Shown piece by piece: positions 34,658 through 47,432 of a stretch of 64,000 nucleotides of DNA; position 1 is the first letter of the stretch; every line of letters begins with the position of its first letter. Under the pieces are notes generated by a model. That model was not told the DNA's origin. It was given only the letters and a program-made list of their open reading frames with translations, and ran no database searches. The stretch is taken from NCBI GenBank assembly GCA_032719365.1, contig CM064870.1, positions 46,532,194-46,596,193 of the forward strand, in the 5' to 3' direction. Both the position numbers and the translations under genes were made by a program. The DNA comes from Prinsepia uniflora. Lineage: Eukaryota; Streptophyta; Magnoliopsida; Rosales; Rosaceae.

Positions 34658-34956
34658 CATGCCCCGCTCTTTCTAGTCGAATATTGTCCGCTTTGGGCCC
34701 CGTTACACGTCGCCCTTGCTGGTCTAACCAACCCATAAGCACGTGGGCCCCTACCCGCCCTAATTTGCTCCTAGGGGTCCCACCTCCAAAAGGAATCCTC
34801 TAATATAGAGATTTTCCTCTATCTAACCGGATATTGTCCCCTCTAAGCCTTGCTAGTCCAACCGGCCATGCTTGTAGGGTTTTGTTCCCGAGAACACCGG
34901 AGTCCAACTCCCCTACTCCCAAGAGGCATCCGACTAGATAGGGATGAACCCACATA

Positions 34957-37900
34957 TGTAATGACCCGTCCCGAATATCGGGATTGAATATTAATTAATT
35001 ATGAATTAGAATGACTAATCGGGGATTAGTTGAGTGAAATCGGACAAAACGTGCAAAATGACCGTTTTACCCCTAGCGTGGGTAAAATGTTGACTTTTAG
35101 TTCGGGCGGTCAAACGGACTTTGACCGATGATTGTGACGTAGTTCGGGACGTCACGAGTTCATAGACAGGTGGCACGTTCGATTCCGACATTCGAGGTGA
35201 AAGTTATGGCGTTCGGAAGTTGAGGGGTATTTTGGTAATTTGGTCATATTAGGGGCCAAATGTTGACTTTTTGCTAGGGAGGTCCGATGGACGAGGGCCA
35301 AAGACCGTTACGTAGGTCTCGTCGATGCGAATCCAACGACAGGCGGCATGTCAAAATCGGAGATTCGACGACGAAGTTATGGTCACGGGAACGGACACGA
35401 TTAACCGAATGAACCGGGATTAAAATAATATTTTAATATGAACAGTACCCGGTGACTGAACACACTTGGATGAGTGACAAGTGTCACCCATCCCCTAAAT
35501 TCAGGCATGAAACCAGATCCCATGTTTTGGGGAAAACATAATTATTATGTTTTATTAATTAATTAAACTAAATTAATCTTTTATTTTCCATTAATCCTCT
35601 CTGTTTCTCAAAACCGTGAACAAAATTGGAGCATCTGAATTGAGAGATTTGGCTACCTTCCTTAACCGGTTTTGAGGGGAAAATTGAGAGTTTTGTGAGA
35701 CAATTGCAGCTGTGCAAACACGAGAGACAGAGAGATGCTGGAGAGTGAGAATCAAAAATTTCGATTTTTGGAGGGAAAATTCGAAATGGAAGAATTGGGC
35801 CGTGAGGAGTGGAATTGAAGCTTCATTTAGCTTTCTGGGATCAATACGAGTCGATCTCAACAAGAACGAAGGGAATTGGTGTCGATTTAAGCAAGAACAG
35901 AAGGAATGAAATCTTCGAATTTTCGACCCTGAGTCGAGGAATTTGAGGCTTCGATTGATGAAATTGAACTGGGGATTATGTTTCTGAGGATCCCACGATG
36001 CTTCTGGAAGGATCAATTGAAGGAAAACTTTGGAGATTGATGAAGCTCCATCATTGCACAGTGTATGGCTGTTCTTCGAAGAATCGAGTTTGAGTCGTGG
36101 AGTTTGAGCCATGAATTGATTCAATTGAGTTGGGGAAAATGTTTACCTGAGTTCATTGAAGCTTCTGGTTGAATCAATTTAAGGAAATCGATTGAAATTG
36201 AAGGAGTTCGAATGATGAACAGTGGCCGGATGTTCTTCGAGTGTTCATCTTTGATCGTGAGGATTGAGGTAAGGTCGATTGTAATTAAGTTCACAAATCC
36301 TTAATTCAAACTAATTCGATGCTAACGGACGTTTGAATTGATGAAAACGGTGTAGAATTGACAGACATTGAACCGGGTCGTGTTGCGGGTTAAAGGACCC
36401 GTTTATCAGACAAACGGGCGAGGAAGGTAGTACTGTAGCAGGCGCGTGGATTTCACGCGCAGCCACTCACGGCGGCGCGTGAGAGCGCGTCCGGCCTAGT
36501 CTCAAGGGGAGGTCAACATGACTTTTGACCCTCTCAGTGTAACAAACATTTTAACGTTGGTTTCGAGGAAATCGGATATTGTTTCGATAATGTTCCGCGT
36601 ATCCGAAGTTTTGTTTTACTAGTTAAATACGTATTTAAATTCCAGAAAAATTGGGGAAAATTATATGATGTATTTTGATATGTTAGTAACCCTTTATAAT
36701 GATTTTGGACAGGAGTTGTGATTTCCAGATTTTACGGAAAAACGTGTAGCTCGGAAACGAACCGTTTTGGACGGTATGTGTGACTGGACTTTGTTTTTTA
36801 ACCGTGATGCATGCATATATGATTTAAATGCCTTATTATATGATTTTATATGCTTTGGCATGATTGATGTTTCAATCCGGTAATTTCTCGATTTTATGAT
36901 TATTATATTATTATTTTGGGCACGATTTTCGAGAAATTACGAAATTTGATAAAAATGATGTTTGGACTTGTTTTATGAGTCCGGGATTGAAATTGATTGA
37001 AAATAATGTTTGGACTCGGATTATTAAGTCATGGATTGAAAAATGATGTGGTGACTCGGGAATGAGTCAAGGGTCAGTTTCGTGGATTTACGTGAAAATG
37101 GCAACGGAGGTTGCAACGCATGGATTTGCGTGATAATGATATTTTGGGCATGAGAATCCAAGTGAATAGTGATTTTGACTCAGATTTGGAGTCACTTGTG
37201 AAATTGTGAAATTAACGATTTATTGTGATTTTATGATTATTTTAATCAGTCTTTCGGGCACGTTTTACGAGGAACGTGCAAATGATGTTTTGGGCTAGGC
37301 CCGGAGTTTAAATGATTTCTAAAATGATATTTTGACTTGGTTGGTGAGTCAATGATGGTTTCCGGATTATTTTATTGATTTAAAATGTGATTTTAACGGT
37401 TTATGTGTAAAAGGTATTTTGGGCTTTGAGACACAGTCGGGAATGATCTTGACTTTGTATGAAGACAAGATTTGATTGAAATATTTTGGGATGTAATTCC
37501 CGAGATGGTTTTCATTGTGATTGTGATATTCCCATATGGTCGGAGCTTGGGGGGGGATTACCCAGACGACCGGAGCTTGGGGGATGTGATTGTAGGATCC
37601 GGAGTTGATCCTATGGTAGTCAGCTTCTCGGATGAGACTGAGCCTGGATGTACCACTCGGATGGGTTTGAGCCTGGGGATGTGTTTGCCCAGAGGTGACT
37701 GAGCCCGAGGGGGTTGAGCCCAGAGGTGTCTGTTCCCGAGAGTGTGACTGGATATTGGCCTACGCGTAGTGCAGCACTTGTGAGTAGTGCAGTTGATGGT
37801 TTGATTGTGCACTTGTGAGTAGTGCAGATGTGATTGTGATAGTTTATGCACTTGTGAGTAGTGCGGATTGATTGGATTGATATATTTATTGTGCACTTGT

Positions 37901-38412
37901 GATTAGTGCTGATTGATGTTATTGGTGATGACGTACTGGTATTGAGTACGGGTTCTTGGTCTTTGTGGCCAGGTGATTATGTTTTGGTCTGAGAGCCGGG
38001 ATTTGATGTTTTATAACATGAACTGATTTGGTGAACATGAGTTTTACGAACCATGGGAAAATATGTTTTGATTTTATTCGGTCCACTGTTCATACGAGAA
38101 TGATTTCATACTATTACTCATGTTTTATGTTATGCATGCAAGTTTGTGAAAACTGGAGGGAAAGAAATGTGTTTTGGCAAATGTTTTTATCAGAAGTCAT
38201 TTTTGTCCACTCACACCTTTTATGTTTTGTGACCCTCCAGACCGTGGTACAACGTTCGGGACTGATCGTGAGGCAGAGGTAGCAGCAGAAATCAGCGCAG
38301 TTATCCCTTATCTAGCGAGCACTGAAGGGTAGTTCTGGATCTTTAGTTGACTTGTCAGACGGGAGCAGGACCGGGCACTATTTTTGACGTCCAGTTGGGA
38401 CGGGTCCTGTCA
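34957..38412 (+). mobile_element. Solo LTR (3456 bp) with ACATA target duplication
   Basis: It starts TGTAATGACCCGTCCCG and ends GGGACGGGTCCTGTCA. ACATA occurs at 34952-34956 and 38413-38417. Modules: bZIP palindrome 35134-35155, 26-bp palindrome 35468-35493, AT-rich TATA-like tract about 35535-35590, GC-rich hairpin 36442-36460, GTGTGACTGGAC 36778-36789, GCACTTGTGAGTAGTGC hairpin repeats about 37770-37910, and GTCCACTCACAC 38205-38216. The region 35590-36260 reads as the diverged reverse complement of 3180-3830. A 177-residue minus ORF here (35591-36124) is not convincing as a gene. Confidence 0.92.
37770..37910. repeat. Hairpin tandem repeat GCACTTGTGAGTAGTGC, about five copies
   Basis: Each copy can fold through GCACT/AGTGC arms. 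The repeat lies between the paired 12-mers of this LTR, the same place as the minisatellites of the other LTRs. Confidence 0.75.
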
Positions 38413-38489
38413 ACATATATAAGGCGCATCCCCCATTTCCCCTCGGGCGATGTGGGATTGCTCACCATGCTCCAAGTGTAGGTCTTATA

Positions 38490-38974
38490 GTTTCTATCAA
38501 TTTTGGTGTTGACTCAATATTCATTCAATAGCCAAAAATGAAAATGTATATAAAAATATGCTTGTATATGAGTTAGAGTTCTATTTACTTTATAAGGCAT
38601 GCTCAAATAATACTCGACATAAATTAACAATGCATCAACTAAAATAACTCTTATCTTTTTAAGAATATGGGCCCATTTTATTAATAAAATATTAAACTTA
38701 GAATCTTCTAACTCAATTTAAATATTTAAAAAAAATTCCCATAAAAATATAACTTTTTGAAAAGTTTTGGGCCCTGCTAGTCCTTAGGCCCAAAGCGGTC
38801 GCCTTAGTTACCCTAGGTCAGGGCTAGCTCTGACTGTTACCACGACCACAATACCAGAACCACCAGTGTCGCTGTCACCCCCACCACACTGCCGCTGCAG
38901 CTATTACTCGCACCCAATGATGAAAATATCGGCCAATGTCGCTGAATTCGGCCAACGGCACATAAGAAGGGGGG
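38490..38974. other. AT-rich spacer with a transposon-like end block
   Basis: No gene seen. At 38766-38830 a GC-rich stretch (GGGCCCTGCTAG, CTTAGGCCCAAAGCGGTCGCC) resembles a short conserved piece of a dispersed plant repeat, followed by CAC-rich sequence at 38840-38900. I cannot assign it to a family. Confidence 0.4.
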
Positions 38975-39255
38975 CAAGATTTTATATTATTAGTCATCGT
39001 CAGAATCATATTGTATCATATTATTCATCATATATTTATTGTATCAAAGTCATTTTATAATTTTATTAGTCTTATATAACCATTATTGGGTACTTAAGTT
39101 TTTCCAAAAGTTTTATTAAAAATTTCCAACTTTTAGACTAAATTTCTGTCATTTTTATTGACCGTAAATGATATCAATATCGATATCGATATTTAGAGCG
39201 AAATATCTGTAAATTTTTCTAGCGATATATCTGTTGATATCGATATTTCAATCCT
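38975..39255. repeat. Dispersed ATCGATATCGAT-rich repeat, copy A
   Basis: About 280 bp that matches the reverse complement of 54355-54645 over its whole length, with an estimated 85% identity by eye. Both copies share a TATCGATATCGATATT-like core and a GGTTATATAAGACTAAT-like block. It is non-coding and may be a small non-autonomous transposon. Confidence 0.75.
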
Positions 39256-39324
39256 TACTCGTACCTCACCACAACTACCACCACCACACTGCTACCACCA
39301 TTTCCATCACGCCATCACCACAAC

Positions 39325-40563
39325 TGACTCGGCCCATCCCAATCCCCCTGGATTATTGTGGGATGTGTCTCGATCTCTGCTACAGCTCGCATCCGCGATC
39401 AACCTGAAGGGTATCAAAACATAAAAGCTGTGAGTGTACAAAAATAAATAGTTTATCAAAATAATTTATCGAAAATGACATTTATACCATTCACGTAAAA
39501 GCATGCATGCATCATAAAACAAGTATTTCAAACACTTTCTCAAAAGTAGAACGCATTGCTTTTCAAATCACATCCAATGAAAAATGCTTCTCAATTAAAG
39601 CCATTTCCTCGTTAGGGTCTTAGCCCCAAAACCAAATCAACGACATGTGGGATCTCAGCCCAAATCAAATCGCGGTGTTAAAATCCGAGTCTTTATAATC
39701 AATCTCATATCATCAATATCATCAGTCACGATTCTAATCCCAGCAACGCGTGCCCATAAGTTCAAGGACTACTTTGATCCTGAGCATTTCGCCGTGAACA
39801 TATCACCAGCCGACAATTTCCAGATCATCGTGAACATATCAACGACCGATCTCATATACCGCATTCCTGAGTCTAGCCTCCCTCGGCTGCCACCTCTCTC
39901 GGCTGCTCGACAGCAAGCGCATCGTGACCTCTCCGTACCTCGGAGGCAAGCATTATCTCCACAGTGCTCTCCAAGGAAACATATTCACAACCGGAGACCC
40001 TCTAATAAAATCCGAGTCTTTAAACTCAAAATCTTATCATCATCAACAGGGACACAAGCCTGAATATCATCAATAGAGTCACAAGCCCGAAATATCATCA
40101 AATGGGTCACAAGCCCGTAAACAGTGTCTATCAACACTTCATAAACCCAGTATTTCTCAAATCCTATAAAATCCACAACTGGGTCTCATGCCCGAAATAT
40201 CTTTCATAAATCTCATAATTGGGTCACAGCCCGATATACCTCACGTTTGACTATACTTTAAGTCAAACTATAAATCAACTTGAACATACGCCAGAAAGAT
40301 ATTTCCAAATCCGAAAACCATTCCACATTTCAAATACTTTTCCAAAACACCTTTGACCATCATCCAAGTTAAAGTCAACATCCAACTGGGACTTATGCTC
40401 GAGTACCGATTTCAAGCATCTCCGTGAAATCCTTTAAAACCATAAATCAAATCCCTGATTTCACGCCTCTCCATGAAACCATCAAAATCATATCAAACAC
40501 ATGTATGTATAAAACTCGACCTAAGCCTAAATATCATATAAAATGAAAATCTCGAAATACGTG
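39325..40563 (-). mobile_element. Long LTR fragment (left part), host of the Tat element
   Basis: The plus-strand start TGACTCGGCCCATCCCAATC corresponds to the LTR tail at 1125. CTGTGAGTGTAC is at 39428-39439, and mini-hairpin blocks with GGGTC/AGCCCG arms follow at 40050-40240. It is continued on the right of the Tat element at 53243. Confidence 0.72.
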
Positions 40564-41053
40564 TTTTTGACACCATATCTGACCAGACCCACTGGGCCGT
40601 ATACTTAAAGCCCAGACTCGATTCAAAGGCCCAAAACTACCGTACTTACACAGCCCTAATATCGGGCCCAATGCGGGATGCCACGTGGAAGTCTATCCAC
40701 CCTCGATCTACGTAACACGTGTCGGCACGTAAATCGATGGGCGTTTGTCCCACATCGAAACTATGGGAATTGAACATCCTGGCTACCCATACATAAGAGG
40801 TACACATTTCCCAATAAAGGTAACTAATATTTACTATTCACAATTACTCTACCAAACTTACCATTTATAATTTCCTCTTACGAACAAAGTAACTGACTTG
40901 ACCGTAGGAGAACCTTAGGCTAGCACCACACTGGTGCCCGTACTAACGGAAAACCCGCGATCCACTTAAGTTGACAGGTCACGAAGAGAGACACGCGTCA
41001 TTTGGTGATGGGGCAACGAGTAATCGACAGTTGGAACATTTAACGCTTCAACA
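40564..41053 (+). mobile_element. 5' LTR of the Tat element (about 490 bp)
   Basis: It matches 52750-53238 over its length. Its second base is T where the 3' LTR has G (TGTTGACACC), a probable mutation of the conserved TG start. It ends TTCAACA just before the PBS. CCCATACATAAGAGGTACAC near 40787 may include the TATA region. Confidence 0.87.
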
Positions 41054-41056
41054 GTT

Positions 41057-41072
41057 TGGCACCGTCTATGGG
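41057..41072 (+). promoter_or_regulatory. Primer binding site of the Tat element
   Basis: TGGCACCGTCTATGGG resembles the TGGCGCCGT...GGGG site common in Tat/Athila elements (tRNA-Asp/Arg type). One CpG in it has become CA. The site lies directly after the LTR. Confidence 0.75.
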
Positions 41073-41159
41073 AAACTGACTAAGTTTACCTACGCTCAAC
41101 CAGACCGAGTTAAACTCATCCACCTATTACGCCAAAAGCAAACTCGTCGACACTAAAAC

Positions 41160-43500
41160 ATGCAGGGCGAGCACGATCTCGGTGAGATCACACCCGGGCA
41201 AGGCCCCAGAACCATGAGAGACCCATCTCCTAACTTTTTACAGATAATCGAGAGACTCCAGACCGACATGGCCGAAGTCAAAACCAAGGGTACCCAGGCC
41301 GAATCAAGATGTCATGCACTCGACGATCGATACACTGAGGTGGCCGAACAGCTACGGGTCACGCAGGCAGAACTCACTGCCCACCGAGCTTGCGTCGGTA
41401 AGGCTGAGGCTGACAAGGTGGTGGCCGAGTGCGCCAAGTGTGCTGAAAGAAATCGCCGACTGGCGGGAAAAGAAAAAGAACACACGGCCGCCGAGCCACA
41501 TAAAGGTAGGCAAGCGGACGCCTAGCCAAGCAAGAAACACGCTCATATGTTGATCATCCCCGGTAGCCAGCCCGGTGACACTAGGATTTACTGAGACGCC
41601 CGTGATGCCCTCAGAGAGGGAGGGGGACGGAATCGGTCCGTCAATGATTACCAGTCGCGCCGACCCGACCCTCGTCCGGAAGTAGGAAAAAGACATCACC
41701 ACCGAGCACACATCACCGCTCGGTGGTCCCGTCCAGGCGACAGCCGCGGAACTTTTCAACGGGAGACCCCATCCCCGTCACCGACTCATCCTTAGAGGCC
41801 GATAGTATAGCCAAGTTGGCTCGGCAGCTGGGCCACAGGACCGACCACTCACACCGAGAGAGGCAAACATTGAGGTCCTCTCGCGATGACACCGAGCGGT
41901 CAACCCATCTAGGCCTTACGCACCGTACTCACCCTAAACCAACCCACTGACGGAGTACCGAGCGGTCAGGGCAGAACGGCCAACAAAACGATAAATCTCA
42001 AGAACCACCTCGCCCGAGGGACACCAAGTGGTCAAGGCCGGTCGGTCACAGGGGAAGTGAATCCTGAAACTTGCCCAACTGGAGGGACACCGATCGGTCA
42101 AGGTAGGTCGGTCATGGGGGAATTGGCTCCCAGAGTCCGCCCAGCCGGGGGGACGCCGACTGGTCATATAGGAACGGCCGCGACCAGACACCCAGGGATA
42201 CTCGGTGGATCGAACAAAAAAACCAAGGGGCCACGTAGCAATCCAGAACCAACTCACTCGTCCAGTACCTCATGGATCGAGTCCAGACACTCGAAGCCGG
42301 GACAACTCGGGTAGCAAGACCAGCCAGGTCGAAAACCAGCCCGGACCCCTTTACAGAAAAAATCAACCAGTTCAGAATCAATCACGAGATAAAGCCCCTG
42401 AAAATCCCTCTTTACACCGGGAAGGACGACCCATGGAATCACTTGAATAATTTCTACTCAGCTGTCGCCCTTAAAAACCTCGCAGATGAGGAACAATGCC
42501 TCATCTTCAGTTCCACACTGACCGAGGCGACGATCAATTGGTTCTACAAGTTGGAATCCGGGTCCATCGACTCTTTTGAACAGCTCACATCCACCTTCAT
42601 GAACCAATTCATGATCCAGACCGACCGTCTGTCCTCGGTCGAAGACCTTTTTCAGCTAAAACAAGGCAAACACGAATCGATGTAGCGGTACACAGCGAGG
42701 TTCAGTCACGAATACTCCCGGTGCGCGGAGATAGACGACCGAGCAGCTTTTACGGCCTTCGAGGGTGGACTCCAAGACTCCCCCTTCAGGTACGCAGCTC
42801 ACACCCAAGGCTGGACAACATATAATGAAATTATGAAACAGGCGGCGGTCCACGCCAAGGCTGAAACACTAAGCCAAAAGTCCAACGCAGCCAATGTTTA
42901 CCAACCTGCCAGGGCCGACTGGGTAAAAACATACATACCATGCGTCCCGGATCAGCAAGGCTCAGGACAGTGCCCTCAAGAGCAGGGGCAACAGAGCTAT
43001 GGGGGAAAACGGAAAGACTACCGCCATAGAAACAACCTGTATAGCCCAGGAAAGAAGGGTAAAAACCTGAATCACCAAGATAGACAGCAGGGGGAGCTGT
43101 CAAACAATGGAGAAAAGTGAATTCCTCGCTCCAAGTACAAGACCTACACCATCCTCAATACTCCCTATGAGAACGTCATCCTCAACGTGGAACACATGAT
43201 CCCGAAGTCTACTTGGGCGCCAGCGAAGTGCAAGCTTGGCAAAGACACAGGAATTTACTGCCAATACCACAAGTACAATGGCCATAGCATTGACTAATGC
43301 GTTGCATTCCGGGATCTGGTGAAAGCTCTGGCCCGAGATGGGAAGATCAACCAATTTCTCCAGCACGCACCACCTCCACCTCGCAACCCACAAATCAATA
43401 CAATTTCGAGAGGGCCATCCATTTCTTGCCCTCTCACTTCCAACCTAGCAAAGAAGAACTTTTTGAGAGCCACCAAACAGAATCACTAGCTTTTTAGCAT
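41160..43500 (+). pseudogene. Tat gag (N-terminal region, Gag domain, zinc knuckle), decayed
   Basis: The first frame (41160-41525, 121 residues) starts with ATG and has a helical coiled-coil-like stretch rich in A, E, K and R. The Gag core lies in another frame from 42272 and shows I-PLYTGKDDPW, the L-W-YKLE helix and the QLKQGKHESM segment. It stops at a TAG (42683-42685) and continues in the same frame to about 43120. A Cx2-type knuckle (CQYHKYNGHSID, stop, C) near 43258-43302 has TAA in place of the usual acidic codon. The stops and one frame change mean that it cannot be translated as a whole. Confidence 0.82.
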
Positions 43501-43559
43501 CGAGGAGGGAAGGGCCAAGAAGACAAACCGACTTGAGTGGGAACCCATCACATTTTTAA

Positions 43560-43902
43560 AGAGGGGGAACGGGGGATCATCTATCCTCACGACGATCTCG
43601 TTGTCGTTATGGCAGAAATATCAAACTTCGACTTACAACGGGTGATAGTCGACACCGAAAGCTCTGTCAATGTCCTATTCATGTGAGCATTCAAACAGTT
43701 GGGTATCCCAGAATCTAGCCTGGACCGTTCCCCTACGCCGCTCTATAGTTTCACTGGGGACTCTATCGTCCCGCACGGAACAGTCACCCTCCCACTTTCC
43801 CTTGGGTCACATCCACGGAGGGCAACCGTGCTCACACCTTTCCTAGTGGTGGACTGTCCCGCGACTTACAACGCCATTCTCGGGCGGGGAATACTTAACT
43901 AA
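43560..43902 (+). pseudogene. Tat aspartic protease, catalytic motif altered
   Basis: The frame covers a retroviral-type pepsin fold: an I-DTESSVNVLF segment, then stop TGA at 43684-43686, then the F-GD, LPLSLG and YNAILGRG motifs, ending in TAA at 43900-43902. The active-site triad reads DTE (43651-43659) instead of the required DTG. Together with the internal stop this predicts no protease activity. Confidence 0.82.
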
Positions 43903-45090
43903 ATGAAGACAGTCGTTTCCACCCACCTACTTCTGGTAAAGTTCCCAACCCCTATGGGGATTGGCCAAGTCCGAGGTGACAAAATGACCGCAAGAGCGTG
44001 CAACTCTAACACCCTGATCCAACCACCAAAGGAAACCATGGCAGTGACAAAATCGGCGTTTGAGGCTGACCCTGTCAACCATCAAGACACACAGAGAATA
44101 CAAGACGGCCCAATCGAGGACCCCCGGGACCATTCGGCGACACCACATCCGCAACCCATTGAGGAAGTCGAAGAGATCGTGCTCTCTCACAGGGTAGAGC
44201 GTAGAGCACGATCTCCCGCTCTACGCTCACAGCTAATTCGTTTCTTAAAGGACAACTCTGAAGTCTTCGCATGGTCTTACGCCGACATGCCCGACATCTC
44301 AACCGATGTTATTTGCCACCGACTCAGTATCGATTCGGCATACAAGCCTGTCAAGCAGAAATGTCACCTCTATGATGCGGAGAGGACCGAGGCCATGCAG
44401 GCAGAAATTGTCAAGGCCATTTATGTCGCCTGGGTAGCCAACGTTGTCCTCGTCAAGAAACCCTCGGGGGCATGGCGAATATGCATTGATTTTACCGACT
44501 TAAACAACGCTTGCCCCAAGGTCAGTTTTCCTCTACCAAAGATAGACCAACTGTTCGACGCCACGGCAGGGCATGAGCTCCTGAGCTTCATGGATGCTTA
44601 CTCAGGCTACAATCAAATTTTTATACATCCGACAGATCAGATACACACAACCTTCCGGACAGGCCAGGGCTTATACTACCACAATGTCATGCCTTTCGGA
44701 CTCAAGAACGCAGGGGCCACCTACTAGCGCCTGGTAAACTTCATGTTCGACGACCAGATTGGGAAAACAATGAAGGTTTACATGGATGACATGCTCGTTA
44801 AGAGTAAATCGACTGACCTACACATCCCCAATCTCTCTCGGATGTTCGACGTCCACAAACGATACCGGATGAGGTTGAACCCAGCCAAATGCGTCTTCGG
44901 AGTCCACTCTGGGGAATTCCTGGGCTTCATGATTAGTCAGAGAGGTATTGAGGCCAATCTAGAAAAAATCAAGGCCCTAGTCGATATGGAGCCCCCGCGA
45001 ACCCAGAAGGAAGTGCAAAGCCTAACCGACCGGGTCGCAGCCCTTACACGCTTCATCTCCAAAGCCACCGACAAGTGTGTGCCTTTCTTC
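43903..45090 (+). pseudogene. Tat reverse transcriptase
   Basis: This is the RT domain of a Ty3/gypsy polymerase. Visible in order: F-WSYADMPDI, VVLVKKPSGAWR, DF-DLN-ACPK, LPKID, MDAYSGYNQI, MPFGLKNAGATY, then TAG (44725-44727) where a Q codon is expected, then the catalytic box YMDD (44757-44785 region), N--KC-FGV, and GEFLGFMIS. The frame ends at 45097-45099, where a one-base change shifts into the RNase H frame. The catalytic aspartates are present but the gene is broken. Confidence 0.88.
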
Positions 45091-45480
45091 AAAGCCTAAA
45101 AAGCAAATCCAAGCACATTACCTGGACGGAGGAGTGTACTAAGGCTTTCACTGAACTCAAGGAATACATGGGCAGAGCATCATTGTTGGCGAGACCCGAC
45201 ACCGGGGAAACCCTTTACATGTACCTATCTGTCTCCGCTTCTAACACCAGTTCGGTACTAGTTAAGCGTAAGGATGGCACTGAGCACCCGGTGTACTACG
45301 TCAACAAGGTCGTCCTCTAGAAAGCTTAGGTCATACTTCCAGGCTCATTCCATCATTGTCATGACCGACAGACCACTCCGGTAAGTACTCCGGAAGCCCG
45401 AAACATCAGGGCGATTACTCAAGTGGGCAATAGAACTCAGCGAATTCGACATTGCCTTTACTCCACGCACAGCCTAGAAG
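45075..45480 (+). pseudogene. Tat RNase H (first domain)
   Basis: A frame from about 45090 to 45320 continues from RT with an ITWTEECTKAF segment, LLARPDTGETLYMYLSVS and HPVYYVNK. Its stop (TAG 45318-45320) and further stops to 45480 break it. The T-R-L and KPE-SGRLLKWAIELSEFDI parts are still visible downstream. Confidence 0.78.
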
Positions 45481-45599
45481 GGACAGGCCGTGGCGGACTT
45501 CATTTCCGAATTCTCCTACGTTCCAGCGGTGGCCGCACATGAGGTCACACCATCCGTTCCTCCATCCATAACACATATTTTGGATTAAGAAAGCCCCCA

Positions 45600-46000
45600 G
45601 ATCAACCCTGCTCGGCCGATTTGGCTCCTCTACGTCGACGGGTCGGCCTGCCACAATGGGTCCGGAGCCGGACTTGTCCTCACCACACAGGACAAGGTCC
45701 GAATGGAATACGCCCTTCGTTTTCAATTCAAGGCCTCCAACAATGCCGCAGAGTATGAGGCCCTCCTTGCAGGATTCTGCCTCGCTAAGACCATGGAGGC
45801 AAAGAAGATTAGAATATATAGCGATTCACAGCTTATCGTCAACCAGATCAATAACGAATACGAGGCCAAAGACTCTTCCATGGCGGCATACAGAGCATTG
45901 GCAAAGTCTCTTCTATGTGGTTTCCACAATTATGCTATCACCCGGATTCCACGCTCCGAAAATAGTCACGCCGATGCTCTTGCCCGGCTTGCCTCCTCCC
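45600..46000 (+). pseudogene. Second RNase H domain (aRNH) of the Tat element
   Basis: An open stretch with YVDGSACHNGSGAGLVL, AEYEALLAGF, IYSDSQLIVNQI and NSHADALARLAS. The D...E...D...D residues of RNase H are in place. The presence of a second RNase H between the first and integrase is characteristic of Tat-clade elements. It lies in the same open frame as the integrase N-terminus (to 46485). Confidence 0.85.
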
Positions 46001-46139
46001 TCGATGAGAAACAGAGCCGCAAGGTCCTGGTAGAAATTCTTAATCAACCTAGCACCCAATGCTCGGCGGTTTGTGCATTAGACACTGACTGCACGTGGAT
46101 GACCCTGCTGCTGGGGTTCCTCACAAACGAAACTCTCCC

Positions 46140-47329
46140 TTCCGACAAGACCGAGGCAAAAAAGATCCGGCGGAAGGCAGCACGATATATACTCATCACT
46201 GGCCAACTCTACAAGCGGGGCTTTACTCTGCCCCTCCTAAAATGTGTCGTCCCGGAGACAAGCAAAGCCATTCTGGAAGAGATACATGCCGGTATTTGCG
46301 GAAATCACTCTAGACCACGATCGTTGGCCCATAAGGCTTTCCGACATGGTTTCTACTGGCCAACCATGCATGGGGATGCGGCAGAGCTGACCAAACGGTG
46401 TGATAAATGTCAACAGTTCACCCCTCTCCTCCATTTACCTCCAGAAAACCTCACACCCATGGTAAGCCCCTGGCCCTTCTCATAGTGGGGACTTTACTTA
46501 ATCGAGAAAATGCCAGCAGGGAAGGGCAAGACAAAGTATGCGGTGGTAGCAGTGGACTACTTCACAAAGTGGGTAGAGGCAAAGGCTTTGGCTTCTATCA
46601 CCACGGCCCAGATTGAAACGTTCTTCTTCCAGAACATTATTTGCCGTTTCAGTCTCCCGCACATAATTGCCACCGACAATGGAAAGCAATTCAAAAACGC
46701 ACGCTTTCGAGCCTTTTGTGACAGACACAATATCCGTCTCTGCTTCGATTCATCGGCTCACCCTCAATCCAATGGACAGGTAGAAGCCATCAAAAAATCA
46801 TCAAGCACAGCTGAAAACGAAGCTGAACGAGGCCAAGGGCAAGTGGTCTGAAATCCTCCCCAACGCACTCTGGTCATATCAGACTTCCTACCGCACATCG
46901 ATAAATGAAACCCCCTTCTCACTGACCTTCGGAACGGAAGCAGTCATCCCTGCTGAACTGAACGAAACTTCTTACCGAGTATCGACCTATGAACCTGAAC
47001 AAAACAACCATCAGCTCGCACTCAGTCTAGACCTCATTGAAGAACACAAGGAGCAGGCTAACCTTAGGAACATTGCCTGCAAGCAGCGGCTCTGCAATTA
47101 CCATAATGCCAGAGTCAAACACCGGGGTTTTCAGGAAGGAGACTGGGTCCTTCGGAAGGTCAGCCTCGCCACCAAGGACAGCTCAGTCGGAACTCTCGGC
47201 CCCAATTGGGAAGGTCCCTACCGGGTTACAAGAATCTGTTGTCCCGGCACCTATGAATTGGAAGACTCAAGTGGGCGAAAACTTGGCCACCCATGGAATG
47301 CCGACCACATGAAGAAATACTTCATTTAG
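46140..47329 (+). pseudogene. Tat integrase
   Basis: The zinc-binding H-x-H-C-x2-C region is at about 46276-46416 and the frame stops at 46483-46485. The catalytic core follows at 46510-46800 in another open frame with VDYFTKWVEA, TDNG and, 35 residues later, the E of GQVEA, so DD35E is intact. Two single-base losses near 46790 and 46816 shift the frame. The C-terminal part (GDWVLRKV, GPYRV, WNADHMKKYF) runs to TAG 47327-47329. A weakly diverged but inactive gene. Confidence 0.86.
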
Positions 47330-47432
47330 AACATTGTATTTTTTCTTCATCTTATAACTTGCTGTAATTTTCCGATTATGGCGCCCGTTATTTATGAACT
47401 CTTCCATTTACCCAGCATTTGTAACCTAAAGC

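Larger units (their letters stand above)
34654..38489 (-). mobile_element. TRIM solo LTR of the 5S-less type, split by a solo LTR
   Basis: 34654-34956 and 38418-38489 together match the LTR at 33255-33626 block for block. They are separated by the insertion at 34957-38412. No PBS or second LTR is next to it, so it appears to be a solo LTR. Its ends are approximate because they have diverged. Confidence 0.72.

Noticed and set aside
35591..36124. 177-codon minus-strand ORF in the solo LTR
   Set aside because: It lies inside an LTR, is frameshifted in the homologous region at 3200-3800, and has no similarity I recognise.
43903..47329. Intact polyprotein of an active Tat element
   Set aside because: Stops at 44725 and 46483, frame changes near 45090, 46790 and 46816, and the altered protease motif show that it is dead.
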